Of a stretch of DNA of 36,138 nt, positions 12,241 through 19,501 are shown in pieces (the stretch's first letter is position 1; every line of letters starts with the position of its first letter). Made by a program: the position numbers and the translations under genes. This DNA comes from an uncultured Alphaproteobacteria bacterium (GTDB taxonomy: Bacteria; Pseudomonadota; Alphaproteobacteria; Methylaequorales; Methylaequoraceae): assembly GCA_902542925.1 (NCBI GenBank), contig CACBWF010000006.1:1-36138 (forward strand), read 5' to 3'. Under the pieces are notes generated by a model. It saw nothing but the letters and a program-made list of their open reading frames with translations, was not told the origin of the DNA and did no database searches.

Positions 12241-12960
12241 TTAATCTTTAAAAACTTCTTTAGAAATAATAATCATCATTTCATTAATAAAAATTTCTAT
12301 TCTGTTACCAAATGTATTAATTCTATCAGTAATTTTATTGTAAGCCAAAACAGCAGGAATTGCCGCAACAAGGCCAAGTGCAGTTGCAAATAAAGCTTCT
12401 GCTATTCCTGGCGCAACAACTGCAAGACTTGTATTTTGAGACATCCCTATAGCTGTAAAACTATTCATAATTCCCCAAACTGTTCCAAATAAACCAACAA
12501 ACGGTGCTGTTGATCCAACTGAGGCTAAAAAATTCATATGAATAGATAAGTTGCTTAATTCTCTTTCCATTACGATATGCATTTCACGTTCGATTCGTTC
12601 GCAAAAATTTTTTTTATAGTCATTATTTTTTAGTCCAGTATTTAATTTAATTCTTTCAACATACCCCATAGCAGAAAAAAAAACTGACTCGAGAGGATGA
12701 CTTGGGTGACTACTTAATTTTTTTGATAGTTTTTGAAGTGTATCACTTGCATAAAACTTCTCTTCAAACTCATCAGACTCAGAGCCTAATCTTTTTAAGA
12801 AACTAAATTTTGAGAAAATTATAGTCCACGACCATAATGAAAAAAAAATAAGTATAATTATAACAATTTTTACTACAAGATCAGCTTCTAAAAATAAAGA
12901 ATAGGCAGAAAAATTATTTACTTCTGAAACTAAATCAATTTTTTCTACAGTATCATCCAT
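12241..12960 (-). CDS. tolQ: Proton channel protein TolQ
   Basis: Three-span inner-membrane channel subunit of the MotA/TolQ/ExbB family that powers TolA. The first helix is at about residues 28-48. The conserved pore helices are [20 protein letters not shown] and [20 protein letters not shown], exactly as in TolQ. At 239 residues the length is typical. It starts ten bases after ybgC and precedes tolR. It differs clearly from the second MotA-like gene at 21.7 kb. Confidence 0.96.
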   Translation of the reverse strand: MDDTVEKIDLVSEVNNFSAYSLFLEADLVVKIVIIILIFFSLWSWTIIFSKFSFLKRLGSESDEFEEKFYASDTLQKLSKKLSSHPSHPLESVFFSAMGYVERIKLNTGLKNNDYKKNFCERIEREMHIVMERELSNLSIHMNFLASVGSTAPFVGLFGTVWGIMNSFTAIGMSQNTSLAVVAPGIAEALFATALGLVAAIPAVLAYNKITDRINTFGNRIEIFINEMMIIISKEVFKD

Positions 12961-12970
12961 ATAGATTATG

Positions 12971-13393
12971 TTATACTATGTAATTTTTTTTAAATCTAGA
13001 AATTAAATCTTCATTTATTTTTGTTGGTATTTTTTTATTTTTACCAATCCAAACAAGATCTAAATTAATATCACAAATCTCAGACCCGTTTTTTTTAATT
13101 AATTGATTTAATTTCAAATAAGTTTTTTGTATCTTTAATATTTTTGTTTCTACCGTAATTTCATCAAATAAATAACTTGGTTTAAGGAATTTGACTTCTA
13201 ATCGTCTTAATACAAAAAAATTTTCTCCATCACGCAGGATTGTTAAAAAACTCGAGTGAACTGATCTTAAAAATTCAGTACGTGCTCGCTCTGCAAATCT
13301 TAGATAAGAGGTATGATATACAATTCCCCCAGCATCGGTATCTTCATAATATATACAAGTCTTATAAACATGTTTTCTTTTTTTGTATTTCAT
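12971..13393 (-). CDS. ybgC: Acyl-CoA thioesterase YbgC (Tol-Pal associated)
   Basis: Hot-dog-fold thioesterase of the 4-hydroxybenzoyl-CoA thioesterase family, nearly always first in tol-pal operons. The active-site motif YYEDTDAGGIVYHTSYLRF, with the catalytic Asp in DTDAGG, and FAERARTEFLR identify it. At 140 residues the length is usual. Its ATG overlaps the stop of the ruvC-like gene as ATGA. Its exact cellular role, probably in phospholipid metabolism, is not settled in any organism. Confidence 0.93.
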   Translation of the reverse strand: MKYKKRKHVYKTCIYYEDTDAGGIVYHTSYLRFAERARTEFLRSVHSSFLTILRDGENFFVLRRLEVKFLKPSYLFDEITVETKILKIQKTYLKLNQLIKKNGSEICDINLDLVWIGKNKKIPTKINEDLISRFKKNYIV

Positions 13394-13872
13394 GAATTAG
13401 CGTTGCTAAATTTTTCTAGCCAGAACAAACATAGCAAAGCAGCTTCTGCTATTCCATCATTGCTTTTTTTTTTCCAAAGATTACTTTCCCCAAATTTCAT
13501 TCTTGCGAGATCTAAACTTGCTTGTTTAGATGAGTCTAATCCCATTGCTTTTTTCCATACAACTGGTGCTACATAATCAACTCTAGAAGATAATATTTGA
13601 CACAAACCTTCTATTGCACCATAACTTCTTCCGAATTGAAAACTAGAAGTAACTCCTTGTCTTGGCATTGCATGGACTTTTTCAATTACTGAAATATCTA
13701 TCTTTATCATATTTAGTTGTTTTTTTATTGTTAAAATATCGATTATCTTTTTGTTATTAATTTGAAGGGTAGGCATCTTTATAGCAAAAATAATTCTTGG
13801 CAAAGAATTTATTTCTCTTGAAACAACAGCTAAACCTCCACTTTTGCCAGGGTCTATACCAAGAACATTCAT
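13390..13872 (-). CDS. RuvC-like Holliday junction resolvase, divergent type
   Basis: RNase-H-fold nuclease that sits where ruvC normally lies, between yebC and ybgC. Visible acidic residues are Asp7 in LGIDPGKSGGLA, Glu64 in VIEKVHAMPRQG, and Asp139/Glu143 in NDGIAEAALL. The stretch VHAMPRQGVTSSFQFGRSYG resembles the small RuvC-like resolvases found in phages and some alphaproteobacteria more than classical RuvC, whose last acidic pair reads DAADA. At 160 residues it is slightly short. No ruvA or ruvB follows; the next gene overlaps by four bases. The RuvC superfamily is firm, and the phage-type affinity is inferred from motif memory. It abuts the yebC stop directly. Confidence 0.8.
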   Translation of the reverse strand: MNVLGIDPGKSGGLAVVSREINSLPRIIFAIKMPTLQINNKKIIDILTIKKQLNMIKIDISVIEKVHAMPRQGVTSSFQFGRSYGAIEGLCQILSSRVDYVAPVVWKKAMGLDSSKQASLDLARMKFGESNLWKKKSNDGIAEAALLCLFWLEKFSNANS

Positions 13873-14616
13873 CTATAAATTCTCTAAAATTTCATCACTA
13901 AAATTACAATTAAATGCAATATTTTGGACATCATCACAATCTTCTAATTTTTCAATTAATTTAATTAATTTTAAAGCATCATCATTTTGTATTTTTAAAA
14001 TTTCTTTTGACCTCCACTCCAAACTCGAAGCTTTAGGTAAACCATATTTTTTCTCTAAGGAATCCAATACAATATGAAAATTTTCTAATTTCGTAATAAT
14101 TTCATAATCACCATCAACTTCTTCTATATCATTTATATGATTCGAAACAGAAAATTCAAAGATTTCATCAAATGAACAAATTTTACTTGAAAAAGAAATA
14201 ATTCCAATTTTTTCAAAAAAGTGCTTAACTGATCCATTAGAACCTAAATTTCCACCATACTTATTAAATGTTGATCTTATCTCGGAAGCAGTCCTATTTT
14301 TATTATCAGTCATTGCTTCTATAATAATTGCAACTCCTGCAGGTCCAAATCCCTCATAGGTAATTTCTTCAATTTGGGTTGATGAATCACTTTCAGAGTT
14401 TTTTTTTATGGCTCTATCAATGTTATCTTTAGGCATATTTGCAGATAATGCATTATTAATTGCGGTTCTTAATCTTGGGTTAGAATTTGGATCTGGTAGA
14501 CCAAGTTTTGTTGCAACTGATATTTCACGAATCAGTCTTGCAAATAATTTAGCTCTCTTTTTGTCTTGAGCACCTTTCCGATGCATAATATTTTTAAATT
14601 TGGAATGGCCTGCCAC
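13873..14616 (-). CDS. yebC: YebC/PmpR family protein
   Basis: Conserved cytoplasmic protein of the TACO1/YebC family. Members have been described as DNA-binding regulators and, more recently, as ribosome-associated factors that relieve stalling. The N-terminus AGHSKFKNIMHRKGAQDKKR and the segment SANMPKDNIDRAIKK are diagnostic, followed by YEGFGPAGVAIIIEAMTDN. At 247 residues it is full length. The start is GTG with AGGAG a few bases upstream, lying inside the last codons of the preceding phosphoesterase gene. The yebC-ruvC neighbourhood is conserved. Confidence 0.95.
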   Translation of the reverse strand: MAGHSKFKNIMHRKGAQDKKRAKLFARLIREISVATKLGLPDPNSNPRLRTAINNALSANMPKDNIDRAIKKNSESDSSTQIEEITYEGFGPAGVAIIIEAMTDNKNRTASEIRSTFNKYGGNLGSNGSVKHFFEKIGIISFSSKICSFDEIFEFSVSNHINDIEEVDGDYEIITKLENFHIVLDSLEKKYGLPKASSLEWRSKEILKIQNDDALKLIKLIEKLEDCDDVQNIAFNCNFSDEILENL

Positions 14617-15417
14617 TTAATCTCCTAATATCCCTTCAATTTTAATTTGTTTGAAATCTTTAACTATTTTTGTTTTCTTATCAACTTCAAAGATGATACC
14701 ACATAATGTTGCTTTACCATCAGCAGTTTCTAGTCTAGTTTTTTTATGTTTATTTAAAAACCTTGCAATAGCATTTTCTTTTTTCATACCTAAAACTGAG
14801 TTATAATCTCCGCACATTCCAAGATCAGAAATATATAATGTACCTTTTTCCAATAAATGCAAGTCAGAAGTAGGAACATGGGTATGTGTCCCAAATACAG
14901 CTGTTACCCTTCCGTCAAGAAAGTGTCCTATACACATTTTTTCTGATGTTGCTTCTCCATGAACATCTACTAGTATTATAGGTTTTGTTGATTCGTATGA
15001 AGTCTTATTTATTATATCATCTAAAGTTTCGAAAGGGTCGTTAATTGCATCCATAAAAACTCTGCACATAATATTTATAACTAAAATTTCTGTCCCATCT
15101 TGAATTTTATATATACCAAATCCTCTTCCTGGACATTTTTTTGGGAGATTGTCAGGTCTTAGAAGTCTTAAATCCTTGTCAATAAAACTTAAGATTTCTT
15201 GTTGGTCCCAGATATGGTTGCCAGAGGTTATTACATCGACTCCATGCTTATACAAATTTTGACAAATTTTTTCTGTAATACCAAAACCACCTGCAGCATT
15301 TTCTCCATTCACAATTACAAAGTCTAGATTTTCTTTTTTTCTTAATTCTGGAATTTTGTCCTCTACAATTTCTCTTCCTGATCTGCCCACAATATCTCCA
15401 CACACAAGAACTTTCAT
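14617..15417 (-). CDS. YmdB-type metallophosphoesterase (TIGR00282 family)
   Basis: Calcineurin-like phosphoesterase related to Bacillus YmdB, a cyclic-nucleotide phosphodiesterase. Metal-site motifs are CGDIVGRSGRE, NGENAAGGFGIT, TSGNHIWDQ, VDVHGEATSEK and FGTHTHVPT, all in family order, with DLGMCGDYNSVLGM near the end. The track start is a TTG at 15420; the ATG one codon later, overlapping the upstream stop as TGATG, is more likely (266 residues). The physiological substrate in proteobacteria is unknown. It abuts yebC with no spacer. Confidence 0.88.
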   Translation of the reverse strand: MKVLVCGDIVGRSGREIVEDKIPELRKKENLDFVIVNGENAAGGFGITEKICQNLYKHGVDVITSGNHIWDQQEILSFIDKDLRLLRPDNLPKKCPGRGFGIYKIQDGTEILVINIMCRVFMDAINDPFETLDDIINKTSYESTKPIILVDVHGEATSEKMCIGHFLDGRVTAVFGTHTHVPTSDLHLLEKGTLYISDLGMCGDYNSVLGMKKENAIARFLNKHKKTRLETADGKATLCGIIFEVDKKTKIVKDFKQIKIEGILGD

Positions 15418-15980
15418 CAACTTATCACTTTGCTTTGTGTTATAATAATATCGAGTGTGATATCAAAATCTTCTGTTGGTAAGTCAGAGTAAAATTGTTG
15501 ATCGTACGCAATGCCAATACTAAAAAATTTAACTTTTTTTTTTTGTAATATATTCATTGTATAGTCATAATACCCCCCACCATAACCTAATCTATTTTTT
15601 TTTTTGTCAAAAGAAACTAATGGAACCAGAATAAAATTTGGGGTTATTTCTTCACAAGTCCATGGAATTGGTATATTAAACTTACCTCTTTTCAAAGGGG
15701 TATTATTTTTCCATGATATAAAAATTAATTTTTTTGAGTTTTCAACCATTTTTGGGACGCAAATTGTATTTTCATCAATATTTAACTCACACATTGATTG
15801 ATTTACACTTACCTCACCTCTTACTGCAAAATATCCAGCTAAACGAATATTTTGTTTTTTTTTTAAAAAAGAAAGTATATTTTCATTTAATTTCTTGTCT
15901 ACTATGTTTCTATTAGAAATTTTGCTTCTATTTTTAAGGTATAAGTCTCTAATAATTTTTTTTTTTTCCTTTATACTCAT
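15417..15980 (-). CDS. ygfA: 5-formyltetrahydrofolate cyclo-ligase
   Basis: ATP-dependent enzyme that converts 5-formyl-THF to 5,10-methenyl-THF, recovering a stored folate form. The C-terminal signature LVPLVSFDKKKNRLGYGGGYYD is diagnostic. YFAVRGEVSVNQ and the basic N-terminus also fit. At 187 residues the length is normal. Its ATG overlaps the zapA stop as ATGA. The zapA-ygfA pairing is widely conserved; the 6S RNA gene found between them in gammaproteobacteria cannot fit here. Confidence 0.93.
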   Translation of the reverse strand: MSIKEKKKIIRDLYLKNRSKISNRNIVDKKLNENILSFLKKKQNIRLAGYFAVRGEVSVNQSMCELNIDENTICVPKMVENSKKLIFISWKNNTPLKRGKFNIPIPWTCEEITPNFILVPLVSFDKKKNRLGYGGGYYDYTMNILQKKKVKFFSIGIAYDQQFYSDLPTEDFDITLDIIITQSKVIS

Positions 15981-16252
15981 AGATCCAGTATTTCTTCAAT
16001 TTTTGTGAATAGTTTATTAATTTGATTTTTCATTGATTGGTCAAAATCTCTATTATTATTTTGGGAAAGATCATTCGCAATTAGAATTGATATCATAAGA
16101 AACTTTCTTGCAAGGGGAATGTCATTTTCATTTTTGAATAAATCCATTTTTTCATTTACTATTTTAACAGCTTTTTTTAAATCATTTTCTTCGCCATCTT
16201 CGCAGTATAATGTATAATCTTTATCACCAATGTTAAATTTTAGTTCAGGCAT
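15977..16252 (-). CDS. zapA: Cell division protein ZapA
   Basis: Small FtsZ-binding protein that bundles protofilaments at the Z-ring. The N-terminal globular part (PELKFNIGDKDYTLYCEDGEENDLKKA) and the following coiled coil with KFLMISILIANDLSQ fit the family. At 91 residues it is typical. It starts ten bases downstream of a newly noted coiled-coil gene and overlaps the cyclo-ligase start. There is no clear Shine-Dalgarno, so translation may be coupled to the upstream gene. Confidence 0.9.
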   Translation of the reverse strand: MPELKFNIGDKDYTLYCEDGEENDLKKAVKIVNEKMDLFKNENDIPLARKFLMISILIANDLSQNNNRDFDQSMKNQINKLFTKIEEILDL

Positions 16253-16261
16253 TTTTTTTCA

Positions 16262-16438
16262 TTAGTCTTTTTTTAACTTTTCAATTAGTTCTTTAATTAA
16301 TTTGTTAACTTCTCTGAGTTGTTTGTTTTGTTTTTCATTATCATTGAAGTAAAATTTTTCTTTATTTTTTTTTTTTTCAATTTTTTCAATAAGCTCTATA
16401 ATTTTTTTTTTTGTATAATCAAATAATAATTGAGACAT
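16262..16438 (-). CDS. Small coiled-coil protein upstream of zapA (ZauP-like)
   Basis: This 58-residue ORF is absent from the track. It encodes MSQLLFDYTKKKIIELIEKI, a lysine/glutamate-rich stretch, then LREVNKLIKELIEKLKKD. It is almost entirely predicted coiled coil, with heptad-spaced Leu/Ile. A strong ribosome site (GGAG, seven bases before ATG) supports it as a real gene. In Caulobacter a coiled-coil protein encoded just upstream of zapA, ZauP, partners ZapA at the Z-ring. Position, size class and structure match, but sequence identity to ZauP is not demonstrable by eye. It is the first gene of the 18-gene minus-strand run. Confidence 0.72.
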   Translation of the reverse strand: MSQLLFDYTKKKIIELIEKIEKKKNKEKFYFNDNEKQNKQLREVNKLIKELIEKLKKD

Positions 16439-16519
16439 AATCTTTCTCCGTAATTATTTTATACAAACTCTTTACATTAATCTAATTAGTAATTAAAGAA
16501 TAAGTAAAAAAATAAAATT
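16439..16519. promoter_or_regulatory. Divergent promoter region zauP-like/gap
   Basis: This 81-base gap must drive both the long minus-strand run and the gap operon. Toward gap there is TTTACA (16471-16476), 17 bases, then TAAAGA. Toward the zauP-like gene the best -10 is TATAAA (16458-16463) without a good -35. Both matches are modest. No riboswitch-like structure is seen. Confidence 0.35.
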
Positions 16520-17518
16520 ATGTCAATACGTGTTGCAATTAATGGATTTGGAAGAATTGGGAGATTAACTCTTAGGGCACTTTTAGAGAGGAATGACAAA
16601 GATATAAAAATTGTAGCAATTAATGACCTTACTGATCTTAAATCAATAATGCACTTACTGAAGTATGACTCACTTCATTATGAGTTGAAAAATAATTTGA
16701 AAATTGATGGGGATTCTATTTTTATAGATGATCAAAAAATTAATTTTTTTTCTGAAAAAAACCCTGAACTTATACCATGGGATAAAACTAAAACAGACAT
16801 TGTTATTGAATCAACTGGTTTTTTTGCATCGAAAACTCAATCGGAAAAACATTTAAGAGGGAGTGTTAAAAAGGTTCTGGTATCCGCTCCTTGTAAAAAT
16901 GCTGATATTACAGTTGTATATGGAGTAAACCATAAAAAAATAGCTAAAGATCATAAAATTATTTCTAACGGTTCATGCACTACAAATTGTTTGGCACCTC
17001 TTGTTTATTTAATTGATAAAGATATAGGTATAAATTCAGGATATATGACAACTGTTCATGCTGTAACTGGAGATCAGAAAACAATTGATACATTCCATAA
17101 AGATTTAAGAAGAGCAAGAAATTCGTCTATCTCAATGATACCAACATCCACGGGAGCTGCAAAAGCAGTTGGTGAAGTGCTCCCAAATTTAGTTGGGAAA
17201 TTGGATGGTAGTGCAATAAGGGTTCCGACTGCGAATGTTTCTCTTATTGATTTTTGTTTTCAATCAAAAAGAGAGACCACATCTGATGAAATAAACAAAA
17301 TAATCAAAAATGCATCAAATAATCAATTTAAAAATATTATCCAAATTGTTAATGAACCAATGGTGTCTGTTGATTTTAATCACAATCCCCATAGTTCAAT
17401 TCTTGATGCACAAGAAACAAAAGTAATTTCAAATAGTTTCTGTAGGATTCTATCATGGTATGACAATGAATGGGGATTTTCTAATAGACTAATTGATGTA
17501 ACAAAAGAACTGTTTTAA
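16520..17518 (+). CDS. gap: Glyceraldehyde-3-phosphate dehydrogenase, type I
   Basis: NAD(P)-dependent enzyme of glycolysis and gluconeogenesis. The N-terminal nucleotide-binding motif is VAINGFGRIGRLTLRAL. The active-site segment is SNGSCTTNCLAP, with Gly in place of the more common Ala before SCTTN. It also has TVHAVTGDQKTIDT, MIPTSTGAAKAVG and the C-terminal WYDNEWGFSNRL. At 332 residues the length is standard. The usual alphaproteobacterial neighbours pgk and fba do not follow; thiE does, 15 bases downstream. Confidence 0.97.
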   Translation: MSIRVAINGFGRIGRLTLRALLERNDKDIKIVAINDLTDLKSIMHLLKYDSLHYELKNNLKIDGDSIFIDDQKINFFSEKNPELIPWDKTKTDIVIESTGFFASKTQSEKHLRGSVKKVLVSAPCKNADITVVYGVNHKKIAKDHKIISNGSCTTNCLAPLVYLIDKDIGINSGYMTTVHAVTGDQKTIDTFHKDLRRARNSSISMIPTSTGAAKAVGEVLPNLVGKLDGSAIRVPTANVSLIDFCFQSKRETTSDEINKIIKNASNNQFKNIIQIVNEPMVSVDFNHNPHSSILDAQETKVISNSFCRILSWYDNEWGFSNRLIDVTKELF

Positions 17519-17533
17519 AACTTTATAAATAGT

Positions 17534-18166
17534 ATGAATTTTTATTTGATTTCTCCACCTTTTGAAAATAAAAATTTTAATGAAGATTCTTTTGATAAAA
17601 TAACTGATATTATTAGAATAACATATTTTCAGATCAGACCTAAATATAAAGATCTCAAAAAAAATGAAAATTTTGCGGTAAAGTTTTTTGAAAAATTTAA
17701 AAAAATTTGTGAAAAAAAAAAAATTAGTTTTTTGCTAAATGATGATGTACATCTATCAAAAAAATTGGGTTATGACGGTGTACATTTGGGTCAAAATGAT
17801 ATGGATTGTAAAAATGCAAGAGAAATACTTGGGAAAAATTTTTCGATAGGTATTTCATGCAACAATTCAATAGAATTAGCTAAAAAAGCAAAAATAGATG
17901 GCGCCGATTATGTTGCATTTGGACCTGCATTTAATTCAAAAACAAAAAAAACATCAAGAGAAGTACTAAACCTAGAAAAACTTAAAAAAAAAAACATCGG
18001 TATTCCTTTTACAATTATTGGAGGAATTGATCATTCTAATATTAAAAAACTATTTAATATTGGCGCAAATAACTTTTCTTTGATAAATAGTATTTGGAAT
18101 TTTGAGAATGGACCGGTAAAATCCGCAATTAAATATAAAGAATTAGAAAATATTTATGAAAATTAA
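17534..18166 (+). CDS. thiE: Thiamine-phosphate synthase ThiE family protein
   Basis: Joins HMP-PP with thiazole phosphate to give thiamine phosphate. Family landmarks are FQIRPKYKD (equivalent to the QLR(x)K opening), LLNDDVHLSKKLGYDGVHLGQNDMD, IGISCNNSIELAKKAKIDGADYVAFGP, TIIGGIDHSNI and a terminal phosphate-binding region. Metal and pyrophosphate residues appear present. At 210 residues the length is normal. The end overlaps the efp start by 11 bases. A TenI-like paralogue is possible, but the HLGQ and GPAFNSKTKK signatures favour a true ThiE. Confidence 0.86.
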   Translation: MNFYLISPPFENKNFNEDSFDKITDIIRITYFQIRPKYKDLKKNENFAVKFFEKFKKICEKKKISFLLNDDVHLSKKLGYDGVHLGQNDMDCKNAREILGKNFSIGISCNNSIELAKKAKIDGADYVAFGPAFNSKTKKTSREVLNLEKLKKKNIGIPFTIIGGIDHSNIKKLFNIGANNFSLINSIWNFENGPVKSAIKYKELENIYEN

Positions 18167-18719
18167 TGCCAATCTAATAAGAGTAGGAAATATAATAAAG
18201 CATCAAGGTAAAATGTTTATTATACTTAATACCAGTATTATAAAACCAGGTAAAGGCGGTGCTTTTATTCAGGTCGAAATGAGGGATATTATCTCAAAAA
18301 ATAAAACTAATGATAGGTTTAGAACTTCTGACTCACTGGAAAAACTTGCTACGGAAGAAATTTCTTCAACTTTCCTTTTTGCAGATGACAAAAATTTAAC
18401 ATTCATGAGAGATGATGATTTCGAACAATTAGAGATTGAAAAATCAATATTAGAAAATAAGTTTGAATTACTTAACGATGGCATGAAAGTTACATTAGAG
18501 TATGTAGATGGAAAAATAATTAATATTAAACTACCGAAAACTGTTGAAATAAAAATTGAAACAGCAGATGCAGTTGTCAAAGGACAGACAGCTTCATCCT
18601 CATATAAACCTGCAATTACTGATAAGGGTCTTAAAGTTCTTGTGCCACCCCATATAAAACAAGGAGATAAAATTATTATTCAATCTGAAAACTTTGAATA
18701 TGTTGAAAAAGCAAAGTAA
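18156..18719 (+). CDS. efp: Translation elongation factor P
   Basis: Three-domain tRNA-mimicking factor that rescues ribosomes stalled at polyproline. The N-terminal KOW-like domain carries the modification loop KPGKGGAF. The tip residue is lysine at about position 33, as in EpmA-modified or unmodified EF-P, not the arginine of EarP-type proteins. OB domains follow, ending VLVPPHIKQGDKIIIQSENFEYVEKAK. At 187 residues it is full length. It overlaps the thiE end, so coupling is likely. The partner epmA is not in the window. Confidence 0.96.
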   Translation: MKINANLIRVGNIIKHQGKMFIILNTSIIKPGKGGAFIQVEMRDIISKNKTNDRFRTSDSLEKLATEEISSTFLFADDKNLTFMRDDDFEQLEIEKSILENKFELLNDGMKVTLEYVDGKIINIKLPKTVEIKIETADAVVKGQTASSSYKPAITDKGLKVLVPPHIKQGDKIIIQSENFEYVEKAK

Positions 18720-18727
18720 TAAAAGTA

Positions 18728-19468
18728 ATGGTATTTTTATCACCACTTCTAAATATATTATCTAGATCAGTTCGTGTTGTAGGAAAACTTTTAATAAGAG
18801 ACTTTAACGAACTGGAAAATTTGCAAACGTCAGTAATTGGAACTGATAATTTCGTTAGTACTTCCATCAAAAAATTAAAAAAAAATATTGAGGATAGTTT
18901 AATTAAAATTAAACCTGATTATCCTTGTGATCATATCTCAGAGGAAAATAATTTTGATTCATTTAAAAATTGTTGGCTTATTTCAGCTATTGATGGAATT
19001 TCAAACTTTAAACACGCAATTCCACATTTTTGTATATCAATTTCTTTAAAAGAAAATAATGAAATTATATCTTCAATTGTTTATGATCCAATTAAAGATG
19101 AAATCTTTCAAGCTCAAAAAGAAAAAGGCTGTTACCTTAATGACTTTAGAGTAAAAACTTCGTCGAGAATTTGCAATTCAGTTTTATATTCTTCTCTAAA
19201 TAAAAATTTTAATTTTCCAGATAATATTTTAGATGACTTTTCTAAAGTTAAAATTCTTGGCTCGCCCATACTGGATTTTTGTTATTTAGCGTCAGGAAGA
19301 ACAGATTTGGTTTATCATTCAGGATATAATAATAAATATTATGAAATATCAAAATTAATTCTTAGTGAGTCTGGAGCGGTTATACTAGACATTGACACTG
19401 ATAAAAAAAGTATGTTTGTGTCTAATAAAAAAACTGAACAAAAATTGAGTGATCTTTTTAAAAAATAA
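18728..19468 (+). CDS. Inositol monophosphatase-like (SuhB-like) protein, catalytic residues lost
   Basis: Clearly homologous to SuhB/IMPase along its length (LLNILSRSVRVVGKLLIRDF, PHFCISISL, IVYDPIKDEIF, GCYLNDFRV). However, the metal and catalytic positions are degenerate. The canonical DPLDGT motif reads SAIDGIS (first Asp is Ser86, second Asp89 kept), the FVTxxD Asp is Ile47, and the terminal WD is YE (Glu206). Only SEE (72-73) and Asp89 remain. Phosphatase activity is therefore doubtful. E. coli SuhB also acts in rRNA antitermination independently of catalysis, so a structural or regulatory role is possible (inference). At 246 residues it is full length and intact, eight bases after efp. 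Confidence 0.85.
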   Translation: MVFLSPLLNILSRSVRVVGKLLIRDFNELENLQTSVIGTDNFVSTSIKKLKKNIEDSLIKIKPDYPCDHISEENNFDSFKNCWLISAIDGISNFKHAIPHFCISISLKENNEIISSIVYDPIKDEIFQAQKEKGCYLNDFRVKTSSRICNSVLYSSLNKNFNFPDNILDDFSKVKILGSPILDFCYLASGRTDLVYHSGYNNKYYEISKLILSESGAVILDIDTDKKSMFVSNKKTEQKLSDLFKK

Positions 19469-19501
19469 ATGAAAATTTTATTCATTTTGTTATAATCAAT
19501 T

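Noticed and set aside
16439-16519. 6S RNA or other ncRNA near zapA
   Set aside because: The zapA-cyclo-ligase genes overlap, and the only gap (81 bases) is too short and shows no 6S-like structure.
17519-17533. TPP riboswitch before thiE
   Set aside because: Only 15 bases separate gap and thiE, and no THI-box-like motif was seen there or before thiD.
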